37,152 nucleotides of DNA, taken from contig JABHGV010000083.1 in assembly GCA_018671895.1 (NCBI GenBank), positions 1 through 37,152 on the forward strand, given 5' to 3'. This stretch comes from Rhodospirillaceae bacterium (GTDB lineage Bacteria; Pseudomonadota; Alphaproteobacteria; Rhodospirillales; JABHCV01). The position numbers were made by a program, and so were the translations under genes. The stretch's first letter is position 1. Every line of letters starts with the position of its first letter. A model generated the notes under the pieces. The model saw nothing but the letters and a program-made list of their open reading frames with translations. It searched no databases and was not told the DNA's origin. Below, in pieces: positions 30,092-37,152 of this stretch.

Positions 30092-31972
30092 TCATTCCAG
30101 TACCGGCAGTGTGAAGAAAAACGTCGACCCGGTGCCAACTTCGGTCTCGAAATCGATGGTCCCGTCGTGTTGTTCAACAATCATCTTGGATATATGAAGA
30201 CCCAGGCCCGTCCCCCCTTTCTGGCGGGAATCTGATGCGTCGACCTGGGTAAATTTGTTGAAAAGATCTTTGCGAAATTCTTCAGGAATGCCCGGCCCGC
30301 AATCCTCGACGGCGATACGGACACTGCCATTACTGCGTTTTGCCGACACCGCGACTCGCTCTCCCTGGGGTGTAAATTTCGCGGCGTTCGACATCAGGTT
30401 CGACAAAACCTGCAGCAGGCGGCCTCTGTCGCCGTGAACCTGAACGTCATTCTCATAGCCTGAAAAATCAAAGGTGACGCCGTGCTTGTCGCCATAGCCC
30501 TTGTTGGATTCTATGGCGTCGTCCAGCAATTCGGAAATCTTCACTGGCTGCATGTCATATTCCATATTTCCGGATCCGATTTTTTCCACATCCAGAATGT
30601 CGTTAATCAGCAAGATCAGGCGGTCGGTGTTTTTATGGGCAACGTCGAGCATCAACTGTGTCTTGTCGGAAAATTCACCGACGGCCCCGGAACAAACAAT
30701 TCCCAGAGATCCCTTTATCGAGGTCAGCGGCGTGCGAAGTTCGTGGCTGACGGTCGAGACAAATTCATCCTTGGCTTTTTCAGCCGCCTTTCTCTCGCTC
30801 ACATCTGCCATCGTGCCGGACATCCGAATCGGCCTGCCATCAAACGACCACTCGACCACCTTGCCGCGATCCAGAGTCCAGATGTAGGTTCCGTCCTTAC
30901 ACTGTCTGCGGGTCTCGCAATTAAGGGATTCTCTCTTACCTGAGAAATGCTGCTCAAGTTGATCGCGAAAGTGTTGGACGTCGTCCGGGTGGATCGTATC
31001 GCGCCAGGTATCGGCATTTAAATGGTCAATTTCATTCAGCTTATAGCCGATCATCTCTGCCCAGCGATTATTGAAATCGATTGAGTCCGCATCCAGATTC
31101 CACTCCCAGGTGCCGACGTTTGTACTCCAGATAATCTCCGACAAGCGGAGCTCTTTTTCCTCGGATTCGACCCGGGATATCTCCAGGTTTTTGATGGCTG
31201 AAGAAATTCTCTCTGACATATCGTTGAAGGAATGCACCAGAACATGCATTTCATCTTCGCCAAAAACTCTCGACATCTTGATGTCATCCATAGGTTCGCC
31301 GCGGGACATCTTATCGGCATTACTTGTCAACTGAATGACCGGCCTTATAACGCTGCGCTGAACCACAATGGCGATGATGATGATAAGGAAAAACATCGAC
31401 AGCGCCTCGCCGGCTAACATCAGACGCATTCTTTCCCGTTCAGCCCTGAACTCTTTGACTCGAATTTTTAACAGGCGCTGTTCTTCCGCCTGAAATTCCA
31501 CAAGATAAACATGAATGGCATCCATGGTTTCTTTACCGACGTTGCTTTTAACGATGCCAAGGGCTTTATCAGACATCCCTCTTTTCGCCAGATTGATGGT
31601 CTCCTCTAATTCTGAAAACTTTTCGTCCATCTTGGCCCCAATGGACATCAGGCGGGACTGCTGCAAGGCATTATCGCTGGTCAGGCTTAGCAGCGTCTTG
31701 AAGTTAGAACGTGCCTTGTCGACGCCGTCATTATAGGGCTCAAGATATTCATCTTCACCGGTCAGTAGGAAACCACGCTGCCCCGTTTCCGCGGCTATTA
31801 AACGTCCTAAAAATGACTCGCTTGTTTGCAAAACACGGTGCGTGTGCGAGACCCAGCCTTCCAGCTCTACGGTTTTCTTCTCGGAAACCCACAAAAGACC
31901 GAAGTTGCTAACGCCGATAAACGCCAACACGCCGAATGCAAAAAGAACTTTTGAACGGATGCCAATTCTCAT
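30092..31972 (-). CDS. CHASE3-HAMP-PAS sensor histidine kinase
   Basis: About 626 residues: membrane helix (residues 7-28), a periplasmic CHASE3 domain (ETGQRGFLLTGEDEYLEPY), a second membrane helix (MFFLIIIIAIVVQRSVIRPV), HAMP, a PAS/PAC domain (GTWEWNLDADSIDFNNRWAEMIGY), HisKA with the phosphorylated His in STVSHELRTPLTSIKGSL, and HATPase (LSNLMSNAAKFTPQGE, EDCGPGIPEE, GGTGLGLHISKMI). Start taken at 31972 (MRIGIRSK); an ATG 18 bases upstream is possible. It may feed the OmpR and REC-Hpt genes about 2 kb downstream on the same strand; this is positional inference. Confidence 0.9.
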   Translation of the reverse strand: MRIGIRSKVLFAFGVLAFIGVSNFGLLWVSEKKTVELEGWVSHTHRVLQTSESFLGRLIAAETGQRGFLLTGEDEYLEPYNDGVDKARSNFKTLLSLTSDNALQQSRLMSIGAKMDEKFSELEETINLAKRGMSDKALGIVKSNVGKETMDAIHVYLVEFQAEEQRLLKIRVKEFRAERERMRLMLAGEALSMFFLIIIIAIVVQRSVIRPVIQLTSNADKMSRGEPMDDIKMSRVFGEDEMHVLVHSFNDMSERISSAIKNLEISRVESEEKELRLSEIIWSTNVGTWEWNLDADSIDFNNRWAEMIGYKLNEIDHLNADTWRDTIHPDDVQHFRDQLEQHFSGKRESLNCETRRQCKDGTYIWTLDRGKVVEWSFDGRPIRMSGTMADVSERKAAEKAKDEFVSTVSHELRTPLTSIKGSLGIVCSGAVGEFSDKTQLMLDVAHKNTDRLILLINDILDVEKIGSGNMEYDMQPVKISELLDDAIESNKGYGDKHGVTFDFSGYENDVQVHGDRGRLLQVLSNLMSNAAKFTPQGERVAVSAKRSNGSVRIAVEDCGPGIPEEFRKDLFNKFTQVDASDSRQKGGTGLGLHISKMIVEQHDGTIDFETEVGTGSTFFFTLPVLE

Positions 31973-32152
31973 AACGCAAATAGTCCCCAAGCTTCCGTCA
32001 TTTCTTTACACGGTGCGCATAGCACCTGTCGATAATACCCAAAGTTACCATCTAGGATGTTTATTTTTACTTGCAAGGAATTCAGCGTTTGCAAGAAAGA
32101 TGGTACGATACGTGATCTATCGCCGTGGAATTAAAACACTGAATAAAGGGGA

Positions 32153-32863
32153 GTGATCCTTTTGGACCTTTCAGAATTCCATCCAACGCGCCGAGCCATG
32201 ATCTGGGGCGTTTTGGCAGCATCCGGCTTTGCAACGACGCTGATGCTGGCGCTGACACGCGCTGGATCAAGCGCCAAACTGCCGATAGTCCCCGGCGTTC
32301 AGGAAATGAGCGGCGACGTCCGCATCAACACGAAACCAGCCTCACTGAAACAAGAAGTACACCCCGGCGATGTTGTCACCACGGGCACTGATGGCAGTTG
32401 CGTCATTGTTATCAGCGAGCATGTTTTCCTGATCCATGAAGATTCCGAAGTGGAATTCTATCGGGAATATTTCGAAGCCGAGACAGGCTCTGCATTGTCC
32501 GGACTTATCACGTTGGCGGCAGGCGCCATGTTGTCGGTGTTTGGCAAGACCAACACCGCCATCACCACCCCCGTTGCCAGCATCGGCATTCGCGGTACCG
32601 CGTGCTACGTAAAAGCAGAGTCCGAACGAACTTACGCCTGCGTTTGTTATGGTCGAGGGGAATTGTCAGGCACCGAAGACGGCCTGAAACTGGAAACGGT
32701 GACAACCACCAATCATGACAGCCCACGTTATATTTACCCCCCAAGCGCGCCCCGACGCATCGACAAGGCACCGGTGATTGATCACACGAATGCCGAGTTG
32801 CGCATGCTGGAAGCCCTAGTCAACAGGGAGCCGCCCTTCGGTGAAGAAGACGGCGCATACTAG
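32153..32863 (+). CDS. FecR-domain single-pass membrane protein
   Basis: 236 residues with an N-terminal membrane helix after a twin-Arg stretch (HPTRRAMIWGVLAASGFATT), then a FecR-like domain (MSGDVRINTKPASLKQEVHPGDVVTTGTDG, AITTPVASIGIRGTACYV) and a Cys-containing C-terminal part. The VATPVASIGIRGT-type segment is common in stand-alone periplasmic FecR proteins of unknown role that are not tied to siderophore receptors; no sigma factor is nearby. The GTG at 32153 sits very close to the AGGGGAG site; a TTG at 32162 has better spacing and may be the true start. Divergent from the CHASE3 kinase. Confidence 0.75.
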   Translation: MILLDLSEFHPTRRAMIWGVLAASGFATTLMLALTRAGSSAKLPIVPGVQEMSGDVRINTKPASLKQEVHPGDVVTTGTDGSCVIVISEHVFLIHEDSEVEFYREYFEAETGSALSGLITLAAGAMLSVFGKTNTAITTPVASIGIRGTACYVKAESERTYACVCYGRGELSGTEDGLKLETVTTTNHDSPRYIYPPSAPRRIDKAPVIDHTNAELRMLEALVNREPPFGEEDGAY

Positions 32864-32904
32864 CGTCTCTGCACCGGCGATAAGCAGACATAACCGATCA
32901 GGTA

Positions 32905-33213
32905 TCAGTCATATCCGTACAGCCAGCGGGTAACGCCATCGGACCGATTGATCACGTCGTGTATGCCGTGTCTGGGAATGAAAATCTCGTCGCCCGGCTC
33001 CAGAACAGCGGTTTGCCCGTTAACGCTGACTTCCAGCAGGCCGTCTGTGACCATGACCAATTCGTTGGTGTCATGCACAAAACCGAGCCATCGCTGGCCC
33101 GGAGGGTCGACAAACAAATGACAGCCATAACCGCGCTGGGCCCAGTCACGGGCGACCGCATCGTGATCGACCGGTGTCGGGAATTTGGCTTTCGCAATAA
33201 TCTCGCTCATCAT
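32905..33213 (-). CDS. Small single-domain cupin
   Basis: 102 residues of a one-domain cupin: GCHLFVDPPGQRWLGFVHDTNEL, then VMVTDGLLEVSVNG and LEPGDEIFIPRHGIHDVIN match the two cupin motifs, with His and Glu residues suited to one metal ion. No catalytic activity can be assigned. Last gene of the operon that contains two dehydrogenases and a Liv-type transporter, 3 bases after the preceding stop, so it may act on the same compound. Starts at 33213 or 33210. Confidence 0.82.
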   Translation of the reverse strand: MMSEIIAKAKFPTPVDHDAVARDWAQRGYGCHLFVDPPGQRWLGFVHDTNELVMVTDGLLEVSVNGQTAVLEPGDEIFIPRHGIHDVINRSDGVTRWLYGYD

Positions 33214-33216
33214 AAA

Positions 33217-34029
33217 TTACTGACTCGCCGTAATTCCGCCGTCAACATACATGATCTGGGCAGTAACAAAATCAGCTGCGGGCGAACTGAAGAACACGGC
33301 CGGGCCGACGATGTCTTTAGGATCAGCGATGCGCCCCAGCGGGATACGGTCGAGCAACCCCTGGCGGAACTCATCGTTTTCCATGACGTGCCGGATCATT
33401 TCCGTATACACGAACGTCGGCGCAACCCCATTCACATTAATGTTGTGAGGGGCCAGTTCCATGGCGTGCTGCTTGATCAGCATCACCTGTCCGCCCTTGC
33501 TGGAACAATAAGCCGAATAGCCGCGCTTGCGAATGCCCAACTGGGCACGCACTGACAACAGGTGCACCTGCTTGCCCCCATTGCCCGCTTCTATCTGACG
33601 CCGCGCCACGGCTTGGGCCAAAAACATGGATGCCTTTAAATTCACCTCGATAACCTCGTCATAGGCTTCTTCCGTAACGTCCAGAAGCGGCTGTTCAATC
33701 TGGATGCCGACGCAGTTCATCAGGATGTCGATCTTGCCGTGCTGATCGACGACGGCATCGACCGAATCCTTGATCTCGCCGACCGACTTCACATCGACGC
33801 TTAAGGCCGATGCGGATAACCCGGCGTCGCTGATATCCTTCGCCAACGCACTGGCTTTATCCCCATTACGCCCACCGATGACAACGGTGGCACCCTCGAC
33901 AGCCATTCCCCATGCGATGGCTTCACCAATACCACCATACCCACCGGGCAGGTATGCCACCTTGTTGGTCAGGGCAAACCTGTTCGAAAGCTCGGATTTA
34001 AAATCAATAACGGGTGCAATTTGTTCCAC
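33217..34029 (-). CDS. Short-chain dehydrogenase/reductase (SDR)
   Basis: 270 residues of a classical SDR with a Rossmann fold: GGYGGIGEA as the nucleotide-binding loop (the usual T-G-x-x-x-G-I-G altered to P-G-G-Y-G-G-I-G), NCVG in place of NNAG, the catalytic Ser in LLSVRAQLG, and the YxxxK pair in SAYCSSKGG. C-terminal AQIMYVDGGITAS is typical. Probably NAD(P)H-dependent reduction or oxidation of an alcohol group. The next gene upstream is another SDR 17 bases away; the pair may work in sequence. Confidence 0.88.
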   Translation of the reverse strand: MEQIAPVIDFKSELSNRFALTNKVAYLPGGYGGIGEAIAWGMAVEGATVVIGGRNGDKASALAKDISDAGLSASALSVDVKSVGEIKDSVDAVVDQHGKIDILMNCVGIQIEQPLLDVTEEAYDEVIEVNLKASMFLAQAVARRQIEAGNGGKQVHLLSVRAQLGIRKRGYSAYCSSKGGQVMLIKQHAMELAPHNINVNGVAPTFVYTEMIRHVMENDEFRQGLLDRIPLGRIADPKDIVGPAVFFSSPAADFVTAQIMYVDGGITASQ

Positions 34030-34046
34030 TTTTTTATTCCTTATTA

Positions 34047-34790
34047 TTAGTCCAGGTGAAGGCCACCGTTGATATCAATGATCTCGCCGGTAATAAAACC
34101 GGATAAGGGCGAGACCAGAAAATCGACCACATGGGCGACTTCCTCGCCGTCACAAAAACGCCCGACCGGAATGTCATTCAGCAGTTTCTGGCGTTGCTCT
34201 TCGGATAACTGCTCGGTGACCATCGGTGTCTTTATATAGGCGGGCGACACACCATTGGCGGTAACCCCGAACCCGGCCGCTTCGCGGGCCAGTGAAAATG
34301 TCAGCGCGGTCATGCCACCCTTTGATGTTGTGTACGCGGTGCCCGCCGTCAGGCCGCCGGTCTTTGCCGCCAGCGAACAGATGTTGACGATCCGCCCCCA
34401 GCCCTTGGCCTTCATCCCGGCCAGCCATTCGCGCGACAAAAAGAACGCCCCGTCCAGATTGATCGACATCAGTCGACGCCATTCTTCCGGGCTTGTTTCC
34501 ACCGCCTTGTTGTTCGACAAGATACCGGCGTTATTGACCAGAATGTCGACGTCGCCCCAGGCATCGCGAATTTCTTTTGCCGTCTTGGCGACGGCCAGAT
34601 CGTCGCTGACATCGAGCATCAGCGGAATGGCCTTGTCGCCCAGTTCCCCGGCCAGTGCGTCCAGCGGTTCAGATACAATATCGGCCATCAGCACCCGGCA
34701 ACCGCGCCCGATCAGGGAGCGCACAATCGCCGCCCCAAGCACGCCCGAGGACCCGGTTACCAACGCCAGTTTATTGTCGAGTGTTTCCAT
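34047..34790 (-). CDS. Short-chain dehydrogenase/reductase (FabG-like)
   Basis: 247 residues of a classical SDR: TGSSGVLGAAIV nucleotide loop, NNAGILSNN, Ser in NICSLAAKTGG, YTTSK as the YxxxK catalytic pair, and GEIIDINGGLHLD at the end. Closest in form to 3-oxoacyl-ACP reductase-like sugar/alcohol dehydrogenases. The ATG at 34790 has AAGGGA eight bases upstream. It follows the third ABC ATPase by 12 bases. Confidence 0.88.
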   Translation of the reverse strand: METLDNKLALVTGSSGVLGAAIVRSLIGRGCRVLMADIVSEPLDALAGELGDKAIPLMLDVSDDLAVAKTAKEIRDAWGDVDILVNNAGILSNNKAVETSPEEWRRLMSINLDGAFFLSREWLAGMKAKGWGRIVNICSLAAKTGGLTAGTAYTTSKGGMTALTFSLAREAAGFGVTANGVSPAYIKTPMVTEQLSEEQRQKLLNDIPVGRFCDGEEVAHVVDFLVSPLSGFITGEIIDINGGLHLD

Positions 34791-34802
34791 CAAAGCGATC
34801 CC

Positions 34803-35432
34803 TTAATATGCCGCCAGGGCGCCGAGGTAATTCTGAACGTCCGGGTTTTCGAGCAGGTTGTCATAGTCGTCGGCAAAACTGAGCTGTCCTTTCTGGACGA
34901 AAATGTAGCTCTCGCAGGCTTCCCGCATGATCTTGACGTGAAACTTTTCGTTCGGATGAACACACAGAAACACCAGCCGACCTTCGGCGCGCAAGCGCTT
35001 GAAGAAATCCAGCATGAAGCCGATGTAACCGTCCTGGGTATTGAACTGCGGCTCGTCGAACAAATGCACCATCGGGTAATCGGAAACCGGGCGTTCCATC
35101 ATGAACGACGGCTTGGTCTTGCGAAAATGACGCACCTGATAGGACTGGTGATAATGAATGGCCAGCCGGTCGCGCTCGCGATATTTGACATTGTGAATGT
35201 TCTGCCCGGCGCACATAACCTCGCCGTCGGTCGGCTGGTTAGATCCGGTGATCAGTTCGAACAGGGTCGTCTTGCCAGACCCGTTTGGCCCCATAACGCC
35301 AACGACCTGCGGCTTATCAATCTGAAAGTCCGCTTCCAGACGGAACGTCTCTTCCTTGTTCCACAGCCCGCGCTGATAAATCTTGCGAAGCCCTTTGACG
35401 TGAAGCATGGGTGTATTCTGGGGTGTACTCAT
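34803..35432 (-). CDS. ABC-type ATPase lacking a recognisable signature motif
   Basis: 209 residues, shorter than Liv-type ATPases (about 235-255). Walker A GPNGSGKTT (48-56) is intact, and MVHLFDEPQFN provides a Walker-B-like segment with DE. The helical subdomain is reduced and no LSGGQ or YGxxxR signature can be found. The H-loop region reads FLCVHPNEKFH. Without its own signature motif a homodimer should be poorly active; it may pair with LivG or LivF or act as a regulator. It is the third ATPase gene in this operon, 3 bases after livF and 12 before the first SDR. Confidence 0.7.
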   Translation of the reverse strand: MSTPQNTPMLHVKGLRKIYQRGLWNKEETFRLEADFQIDKPQVVGVMGPNGSGKTTLFELITGSNQPTDGEVMCAGQNIHNVKYRERDRLAIHYHQSYQVRHFRKTKPSFMMERPVSDYPMVHLFDEPQFNTQDGYIGFMLDFFKRLRAEGRLVFLCVHPNEKFHVKIMREACESYIFVQKGQLSFADDYDNLLENPDVQNYLGALAAY

Positions 35433-35435
35433 GAT

Positions 35436-36131
35436 TTAAATCCCCAACAGGCGCTTGCGCAGCGCGTCATCATCCAGCAGTTCACGCGCGCTGCCTTCAT
35501 GAACAATCCGGCCATGATCCATAACGTAAACCCGGTCGCTGACCTGAAGCGCGCTCAAGGCATTCTGTTCGACCACCAGCACCGAAATTCCTTCATCTTT
35601 AAGGCGGGTGATAATCTTCAGCACATCCTGCACAACTTTCGGGGCCAACCCTTGGGACGGTTCATCCAGCAACACCAGACCGGGCGACCCCAGCAGGGCG
35701 CGCGAGATGGCGACCATTTGCATCTCGCCACCCGACAGATTCTCGCAATCGCGTTCCATCAGATATTCAAGGGCTGAAAACAGTTCGAACATTTCGCCTT
35801 CGCTCCAGGAACGAAAACGGGTTTTCTTCTTACCCAGCGACAGATTGGTTTTGACCTTCAGGGTCGGGAAAATTCGCCGATCATCAGGCACCCAGCCAAC
35901 ACCGGCGTTGGCAATGTCGCACGTCGCCGCCCGGGTCACGTCGCGGCCATCGAAATGAATTTCACCGCGCCGCGCCGGTGACAAACCCAGGATTGATCGC
36001 AGGGTCGTCGTTTTACCGGCACCGTTCGGTCCCAGCAACGCCACAACTTCCCCTTCGCCGACTTCCAGCGACGCCCCGAACAAGGCCTGGGTTTCGCCAT
36101 AGAATGTCTCGATGTTTGCGACGTTCAACAT
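35436..36131 (-). CDS. livF: ABC transporter ATP-binding protein, LivF-type (second system)
   Basis: 231 residues: Walker A GPNGAGKTT (34-42), signature LSGGEMQMVAISRAL, Walker B LVLLDEPSQGLAP and VEQN. Standard LivF of a second Liv-type importer; the substrate is not known. Its ATG overlaps the end of livG by 7 bases; the long upstream open frame is inside livG and not used. Confidence 0.9.
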   Translation of the reverse strand: MLNVANIETFYGETQALFGASLEVGEGEVVALLGPNGAGKTTTLRSILGLSPARRGEIHFDGRDVTRAATCDIANAGVGWVPDDRRIFPTLKVKTNLSLGKKKTRFRSWSEGEMFELFSALEYLMERDCENLSGGEMQMVAISRALLGSPGLVLLDEPSQGLAPKVVQDVLKIITRLKDEGISVLVVEQNALSALQVSDRVYVMDHGRIVHEGSARELLDDDALRKRLLGI

Positions 36132-36874
36132 GATGCGGCCTCTCCAAGCTGGGATTCCTGCACCCATTCATTGGCGCGCAGCTCGTCTGGGGATCCTTCG
36201 GTAATGACTTGTCCCCAGTGAATGACCGAAATCTTGTCGGCCAGTTTGAACAGGAATTTCATGTCGTGTTCGATAATGACAATCGAATAGCTCTGCTTCA
36301 GCTCGCCGATCAGGTCGGCCAGCCGCGCCGTACCATCGACACCCAGCCCCTGGGTCGGCTCATCGAGGAACAGCAATCGGGGCTCTGACGCCAGCGCGAC
36401 ACCGATTTCCAACGCCCGGCGTTCGCCGTAAGGAAGGTTCACGGCCATTTCCAGTTCCCGACCTTTCAGTCCGACCTTGGCCAAAACATCGGCCGCCTTG
36501 TCCATGGTGGTGCTGTCGCCGGGCAAGTCGTAAAGCGGGTTAAAGGCGCGCGTCACCGTACCGCGCAGCGCAATCATGATGTTGTCGATGGCTGAAAATT
36601 CATCGAACAGGGTCATGATCTGGAACGACCGCGCGATACCCAATCCGGCAATCTTTCGGGGCTCCAGACCGGTAATATCCTTTCCGTCGAAAACGACGCT
36701 GCCGCCGTCTGGCCGGTAATGACCGGTCAGCACATTAAAGCATGTCGATTTTCCGGCACCGTTCGGGCCCATGATGCCGCTCAACTGGTCTGCCTCGAAC
36801 GACAATGTGATGTCTTCCAGGACCACTTGATCACCAAATCGTTTTTGCAGATGGGTTGCTTCGAAGAATGCCAT
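36125..36874 (-). CDS. livG: ABC transporter ATP-binding protein, LivG-type (second system)
   Basis: 249 residues: Walker A GPNGAGKST (36-44), LivG-type signature NLPYGERRALEIGVAL, Walker B LLFLDEPTQGLGVDG and H-loop IEHDM. Starts at the ATG at 36874, two bases after the livM stop. The frame is open to 37033 but only over livM in another frame. Confidence 0.9.
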   Translation of the reverse strand: MAFFEATHLQKRFGDQVVLEDITLSFEADQLSGIMGPNGAGKSTCFNVLTGHYRPDGGSVVFDGKDITGLEPRKIAGLGIARSFQIMTLFDEFSAIDNIMIALRGTVTRAFNPLYDLPGDSTTMDKAADVLAKVGLKGRELEMAVNLPYGERRALEIGVALASEPRLLFLDEPTQGLGVDGTARLADLIGELKQSYSIVIIEHDMKFLFKLADKISVIHWGQVITEGSPDELRANEWVQESQLGEAASC

Positions 36875-36876
36875 GA

Positions 36877-37152
36877 TCAGTCCCCTGCCACGGGTTCTTC
36901 GGCGGCATTCGGAACGGCGGCCTCTGCCGATTTCGATTGCCGTTTTTTGATGAAATCCTGCCATATCCCGGCGATGCCTTCGGGCTTGAACAGCATCACG
37001 GCCATGAACATCAGGCCATACCACAGCAACCATGTTTCGGTCAGCGCGCCCAGAAAATCACGGGCGACGAAAAACACGATGGCACCGATAACCGGCCCCC
37101 AAAAACTGACAAAGCCGCCGCCGATCAGGGTCATCGCCGCTGCCCGGCTGAG
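36877..37152 (-). CDS. livM: ABC transporter permease LivM-type, C-terminal part (partial)
   Basis: The last about 91 residues of a LivM permease; the gene runs off the window end. It shows TLIGGGFVSFWGPVIGAIVF, ARDFLGALTETWLLWYGLMF and FKPEGIAGIWQDF, all typical of the LivM C-terminus, followed by a short hydrophilic tail. First visible gene of the second Liv operon. Confidence 0.85.
   Translation of the reverse strand, partial: LSRAAAMTLIGGGFVSFWGPVIGAIVFFVARDFLGALTETWLLWYGLMFMAVMLFKPEGIAGIWQDFIKKRQSKSAEAAVPNAAEEPVAGD

Overview
The window reads as chromosomal DNA of a Gram-negative alphaproteobacterium, most likely a Rhodospirillales-type marine organism that handles sulfur. This placement is an inference from gene content: secreted glycine/asparagine/tyrosine-rich proteins resembling sulfur-globule envelope proteins, ferredoxin-dependent 2-oxoacid oxidoreductases, Liv-type ABC importers, MHYT and CHASE3 sensor kinases. 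No rRNA, tRNA, CRISPR array, transposase or phage gene was seen.

Region 1 (1-11.2 kb) is the unusual part. On the plus strand it carries the 3' end of an RND transporter with a histone-H1-like Lys/Pro/Ala tail, two secreted Pro/Gly/Tyr-rich low-complexity proteins, a sulfur-globule-like protein, a LolA/DUF4412-like periplasmic protein, a small ParA-type ATPase, a TPR protein anchored in the membrane, a DUF302 protein, a dynamin-like GTPase with two membrane segments, and a small Met-rich membrane protein. On the minus strand there follow an inactive-looking FtsH/M41 peptidase homologue, a helix-hairpin-helix/transmembrane/globule-tail fusion, and a two-module globule-like protein with a dyad-symmetric promoter. 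The same short motif (G-x-F-S-M-x-F-x-G-x-x-N) recurs in three of these genes. I propose that the region builds, positions and remodels a proteinaceous or sulfur inclusion in the periplasm or in membrane invaginations. The combination of ParA, dynamin and globule proteins is not one I recognise.

Region 2 (11.4-19.5 kb, minus strand) holds an MHYT-PAS histidine kinase. Next to it is a tightly coupled operon: iorA, iorB fused to a two-cluster ferredoxin domain, korA, korB, korC and a beta-carbonic anhydrase, with 4-bp overlaps or very short gaps through most of its length.

Region 3 (19.6-26.1 kb) is a complete livJHMGF importer on the plus strand with a strong terminator after livJ. It converges on phenylacetate-CoA ligase (paaK) and a PaaI-type thioesterase. 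Together with iorAB this suggests uptake and breakdown of aromatic amino acids or aryl acids through aryl-acetyl-CoA.

Region 4 (26.2-32.9 kb) holds a small secreted two-cysteine protein, a phosphorelay pair (OmpR-type regulator and REC-Hpt protein), a B12-binding radical SAM gene broken by an exact 43-bp tandem duplication, a CHASE3-HAMP-PAS histidine kinase and, divergently, a FecR-domain membrane protein.

Region 5 (32.9-37.15 kb, minus strand, running off the window end) is a second Liv-type transporter operon (livM partial, livG, livF) with a third ABC ATPase that lacks a recognisable signature motif, two short-chain dehydrogenases and a cupin.
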